From the NCBI RefSeq assembly GCF_910592395.1, contig NC_088322.1, forward strand, positions 10,659,431 to 10,723,430: a stretch of DNA of 64,000 nt, in the 5' to 3' direction. Source of the DNA: Lineus longissimus (Eukaryota > Nemertea > Pilidiophora > Heteronemertea > Lineidae). The notes below the pieces were generated by a model. That model did not search any database, had not been told where the DNA came from, and worked only from the letters and a program-made list of their open reading frames with translations. Below, one piece after another: positions 59,859 through 64,000 of this stretch. Positions within the stretch are counted from its first letter, which is position 1, and every line of letters begins with the position of its first letter. The position numbers and the translations under genes are program-made.

Positions 59859-62592
59859 CTATCTTGCGTCAACAACATGGAATCCAATTTTCTTCCTATT
59901 CAAAAAGAACCTATTTTCTGCCAGACACCCAACGATATAGTCAGTTTTACCGATGAAAAACCCACTCGTCAACGTCACTGATGACGTCACTAAATCGGTT
60001 GAGTTGTCAATTTGAGTTTGTATCACAGTGTCATTGATTGTTTGCAAATTAGTCCATGCTGGATCACCGATCAAAGGATCAAGCACGAAGACGGAGTCGG
60101 TTTGATTCGTTGTCATTGGGATGTGGAAGAAGCGAATCGTCGGTAGAGGGTGACCAATAGCTTTGCATGTCAGAGTGGCCTAAAAAGAAACATTGAAGAT
60201 ATACAAAATCAGTAAATAAATGATAAATGATTAGCATATACTCACAGAAATTATGGCACGTTTGCCGGCTGTACTTACTCTAATCATGAGAATATCCACT
60301 GTGAAGAGTGGTTGATGTAGTCATCATTTCACTCCCATGTGACCAAACCTGCTTGCAGAGGAGACAACTCACGGACTAAAATTATTCCTTCGGTCACGGT
60401 TTAGAGCAGTTTAACGATTTAGGAGCATATATTCTTGCGAGAATTTTTGTTTTATGTGAAGTGAGCACTTAACTTATCACGAAAGAGCTTTTAACTCTGC
60501 TCACAAAATATCACTAAGTAACAAAGAAAGCCCTTTTCTGGCCTATATATTTGCATTCTATGTACATGTACATGTACATGCACTATCAATGACCATCGAA
60601 ATCTGGATTCAAAAGAAACATTACCGTTGTCTGTGGTGGTACATCATACCATAATACTGTCGTCTCCGCAATGTCGCTGTCGGGCCTGGGCACGCCCTTT
60701 ATGTAGAACTCTAGCAACTTCACGGGCCTGTACAGCACTATTTTCAAGGTGAAGCTGGACTCCCCAAAGTCATTCTTAGCCCCTACTAAATAATACTCCG
60801 GTTTATCTAGTTGAGGATTCTTAATTTGGAAAGTTTTTACAATGTAACTTCCTGATAAGGGTCTCCCGGATTTTGCGGGTTTCATGACAACCGCTTTGTT
60901 GTATTCACGGCCTCGCAACGCATGCAGTGACACGTTTGGCCGCGGATTACCGCTTGTCATGACTCGGATACAGTTTGAAATGTTCTCGACTGCAGCCAAT
61001 TCTTGAACGCCGTCGTTTTTGGTGCGTTCGATACGCGGTGACATCATATCACTACAGCTCTCCACTCTGATGGCGGGCGGTTGTTTTGAACAGGCTGCGG
61101 CCTGGATGTCCGTGTATACCTCGGTTTTGATCGCCGTAAACTGACTCGTATACAGAATGAAACCAACAGCGAATAAACCAGTGTTATTTTTGTTTACATT
61201 CTTAAATGCTATCTGGCTGCGAACAGTGACAAATCTTGCATTCTTATTTGTTGTGACGCCTGATGATGTTGACACATCGGCATGGTAATTGTCTTTAGCC
61301 TTAGAATGTACGCTCCGGATATGCTCTCCGTCGGCCCACGACACACGCACGAATGTCCCGCCGAAGATTTTTCGGAATGATTCGGTTTTCTTCGTATTGT
61401 TCCGTAACTTTGCAACGAATTTTAAAGAGAGTTTCCCACCCGCAGTAACGGCATACGTCGGTAGCGGGGCTTTTATGATTTTAGGTAAAGTTACAATCGT
61501 GCCTATAAGCTCCAGAGGGTCAAAGTTCATGATCACCGTGTTGCATGGTGTGCGCTGCATGAGGTGCAATGAAAAGTTGTCGGTGCCATTTCGTGCTGGT
61601 GTTCTACGCATGCGTAGGATCACTGTATATTTTCCATTATCTGCCAGGTTGAGTTTTGAGGTATAGCCTCGTTGCCCTGCAATGAAAATGCATAGATAGA
61701 TGATTTGCTTTCTTCTCATCTAGAGATATCCGAACCTCACAATTAAAATTGGATCCTGATGTGAAAATAACAACTACATGTACGGTGATCTTGCAAGAAA
61801 AGAGCATGTCATCACATCGAACTCGCCACTCTAACACCATCTGCACCAAACGTTTGGAATTTTAGAGATCGACCATTGGCCCTGCAACACTGAGCCAATG
61901 TATGATCACCATACAAATGGGAGAGTTTCAATCCATACATTATTTTTGGCGTACACCGGATTGGTGTGGGACGGTCACCCGCAAGAACACACAGGCCGAA
62001 AATCAAGATTCAGAACTGGTTTAAGCTTTAACTAAAACTAGTTCTGACTGCTTAAATTCAGTTTCGTAAAAATGAACTACTGAATTCTTACATGAAAATT
62101 CTTGTTTAAGATCCTCACCCAGAATCGTACAAGAATCTTGTAAAAAAATTCTACAGGCGCATGTATAAAAGTCTTACAAGAATCTTGAAAAAATGTACCG
62201 GCACATATACAAGAAACTGAAAATTCTTAACTGAAAATCTTATCGGGAGGTTTCACTCAATAGTTATTGTTTCTTAGAGGACGATCGCACATTGTCATCA
62301 ATTCAATTCAATTCAATTCAAAAATCCTCCCCTCATCACTTACTTGTTGCCGGAATGAGGTACGATACGCTCGACCTGCCCCCTATCGTGTAACCTTGCC
62401 TCTCCTCCCAGTAACCCCGAATGGGGTATTCTGAATTGACGAACACCTTGATGACGCCGGGTTTCCCTGTGACGAGGTTTGAGGTCGCGCCCAGGATAGT
62501 CGGGAGTTGTAGTGGGAAGACGCATGGTTTGGATTTTAACTCGGGGAGTGCCATCTTGGATTGCCATTTTTCGAATGATGAGGTTCCATACT
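59859..62592 (-). CDS. Ig-domain protein, 3' part of gene
   Basis: Three exons (minus): 62592-62344, 61676-60625, 60179-59859 (stop). Junctions are GT-AG and phases agree. The 62592 exon starts after a CTTTTATCACTTCAG acceptor in open frame (YGTSSFEKWQSK), so the gene continues to the right; I could not find the signal-peptide exon. The visible 540 or so residues are beta-rich. The N-terminal part resembles an Ig-like module (GKPGVIKVFVNSEYPIRGYW, then LADNGKYTVILRMR). A cysteine-containing module follows (NISNCIRVMTSGNPRPNVSL, YYLVGAKNDFGESSFTL), and the last exon is a clearer Ig domain with ATLTCKAIGHPLPTIRFF and a partner Cys in YIVGCLAEN. Several N-glycosylation sites are visible. No membrane segment or GPI tail is seen at the C-terminus, so this form looks secreted. 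The family is not identified. Confidence 0.75.
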
Positions 62593-64000
62593 GAAGTGAT
62601 AAAAGAAATGCTGGTCATTAGTACTTGGTGATTGATTAACAATCTTAGTAATATTTCATAAAGAAGATTTGCCCTCCGACGGATAGGAAGGAAGGTAGCA
62701 AGAAACACCAAACCAAAAACAGAATCAAGAATACAACATGAAAACGTATACAGTTTCGTATACACTGTACATGTACATGCACATTGTATATGTACAAGAT
62801 TCTTTCAAGGTTCTGGTTTGAGATGTTTGACAAGAATGTTCTACTCAATAGTGTCGGAAAACGATATTCAAATTTGATCTTATTTCTTAACGTACATCAA
62901 CGATAGCAAACCGGTTAAATGCTCGTTAATGCGGTATTTTCACCTCCTTCTCAGCTTACACTTTACACAGCTTCATTCATACACCAGATGATCTATCAGG
63001 CTTTCTTTCCATCCTTTCAAATCCACTTGGAAATAATACCCTTGCTGGGCTGTCCAGGTGCTTCACTTTAAAAGTAGCATGTTTCCCGCGATTTCTCGCA
63101 GCTAACTCTACCGGCGGGTAGTTAAGCGCCGGTAAGATGTTTTCTACTCTCTGTTATCTGTGATTATTTTCTCTCGGTAACCTAAGAAGTTAATGCTGTT
63201 TTCTCGAACGATGTTAGAGATTCAACTGGTAGCAGCGTTGAGATATGTGTCAAACAGGTTGGAATTTTTGCCCGAAGGGTATAGGCCTTGGAATCATTCG
63301 TGGAATGCATCAGTATTCGTTTTTGGCTGTGTGTTGTACCAGATGATATCAAGTGGGATCTATAGGCATCTTATAGGAACAGTAACATCATTGATTTTAT
63401 GCAGCAGTAGGCTAGTTACAGAGGCGCCTAACTGACACTTACAGTGACGTTATGAGGGTGACAGACTACTTCCATAAGACTATGGTACATGTATATGTAT
63501 ATCATAAGAATCATTTATGGAATGCATCAATATTCGTTCTTGGCTGCATGCTCTTTCGTCTAAACTGTATCAGATGATATATATCAAGCAAGATTTATAG
63601 GCATTTATCTCATATGACCAGTACAGAACAGTGATTTGATGCAGTGGTAAAGGCTAGTAACAGAGGCGCCTGACTGAATCTCATATAGTAGTTAGAGATG
63701 CTGTTATGAACAATATATAGGGTATATATATCTACGAAACTGAACCCCTTAGCTAAGAATGTTAACATAATGATGTCGGGTTTTCTAGTCCCAATCAAAG
63801 GCGTGGAAATGGAAGGATGTGATTTGCCCAAGATCACAAGCAGTTAGTCCGTCAGCTCATATCTCTATTGACATGTCAAATACGATGGGAGGGACAAATA
63901 TGACACTAAGTCTGTGATGTCATACTATTTCAAATTACAAATGCTTTAATCAATTACGTATTGTACACTGCAATAGTTCACAATAATGTACATAGCCGTA
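62593..64000. other. right edge, no exon identified
   Basis: Upstream exons of the Ig gene are expected here or beyond the window, but no frame with signal peptide and donor in the right phase was found. The minus-strand frame at 62645-62848 has a hydrophobic stretch but no fitting donor. Confidence 0.4.
63289..63678. repeat. diverged direct repeat, two copies about 215 bp apart
   Basis: GAATCATTCGTGGAATGCAT (63291) and GAATCATTTATGGAATGCAT (about 63508) begin two copies. Both run through ATTCGTT.TTGGCTG, AGATGATAT, TATAGGCAT and end in ACAGAGGCGCCT. The second has small insertions. Confidence 0.85.

Overview
This is a metazoan genomic window: genes are split by many short, AT-rich GT-AG introns, and the sequence is full of minisatellites and small inverted-repeat elements. 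The gene set (DNAJC13/RME-8, SLC22 carrier, LRR-Death protein, B-box protein with a death-fold domain, LamG-PAN protein) together with abundant GGCCTA- and TACATGTA-rich non-coding DNA suggests a marine invertebrate such as a lophotrochozoan or invertebrate deuterostome. I cannot place the phylum from this sequence alone.

Layout. 1-605 is a minisatellite. 1865-4278 (-) is a two-exon leucine-rich-repeat protein ending in a Death domain. 6685-30322 (+) is a complete DNAJC13 (RME-8) gene: 45 coding exon positions whose phases all agree, giving 2237 aa. Its introns hold eight copies of one MITE family, SINE-like pieces, another inverted-repeat element and several remnants of duplicated exons. 30323-about 33760 is its probable long 3' UTR, with 71-bp and roughly 125-bp tandem repeats. 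34304-34513 is a retroelement RNase H fragment. 34840-37546 (-) is a protein joining a death-effector-like domain to two B-boxes, a coiled coil and a propeller-like tail. 39994-44805 (-) is a LamG-PAN membrane or secreted protein. 44810-50070 has no gene I can support. 50070-52934 (+) is a secreted protein built from 32 copies of a 19-residue unit packed with Lys-Arg pairs. 54582-59384 (+) is an SLC22 organic-ion transporter. 59859-62592 (-) is the 3' part of an Ig-domain gene. The last 1.4 kb holds only a diverged direct repeat.

The strongest unusual points are: (1) DNAJC13 has two adjacent 108-bp exons with the same phase and homologous translations, which look like mutually exclusive exons, and it carries at least four other decayed internal exon or splice-site duplications; (2) the B-box protein gains an N-terminal death-effector-like domain only when an upstream exon is spliced on; (3) the 57-bp coding minisatellite encodes about 96 evenly spaced dibasic sites behind a signal peptide. 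Two death-fold proteins, one on each side of DNAJC13, hint at innate-immunity or cell-death signalling, but nothing in the sequence shows that the neighbours act together.
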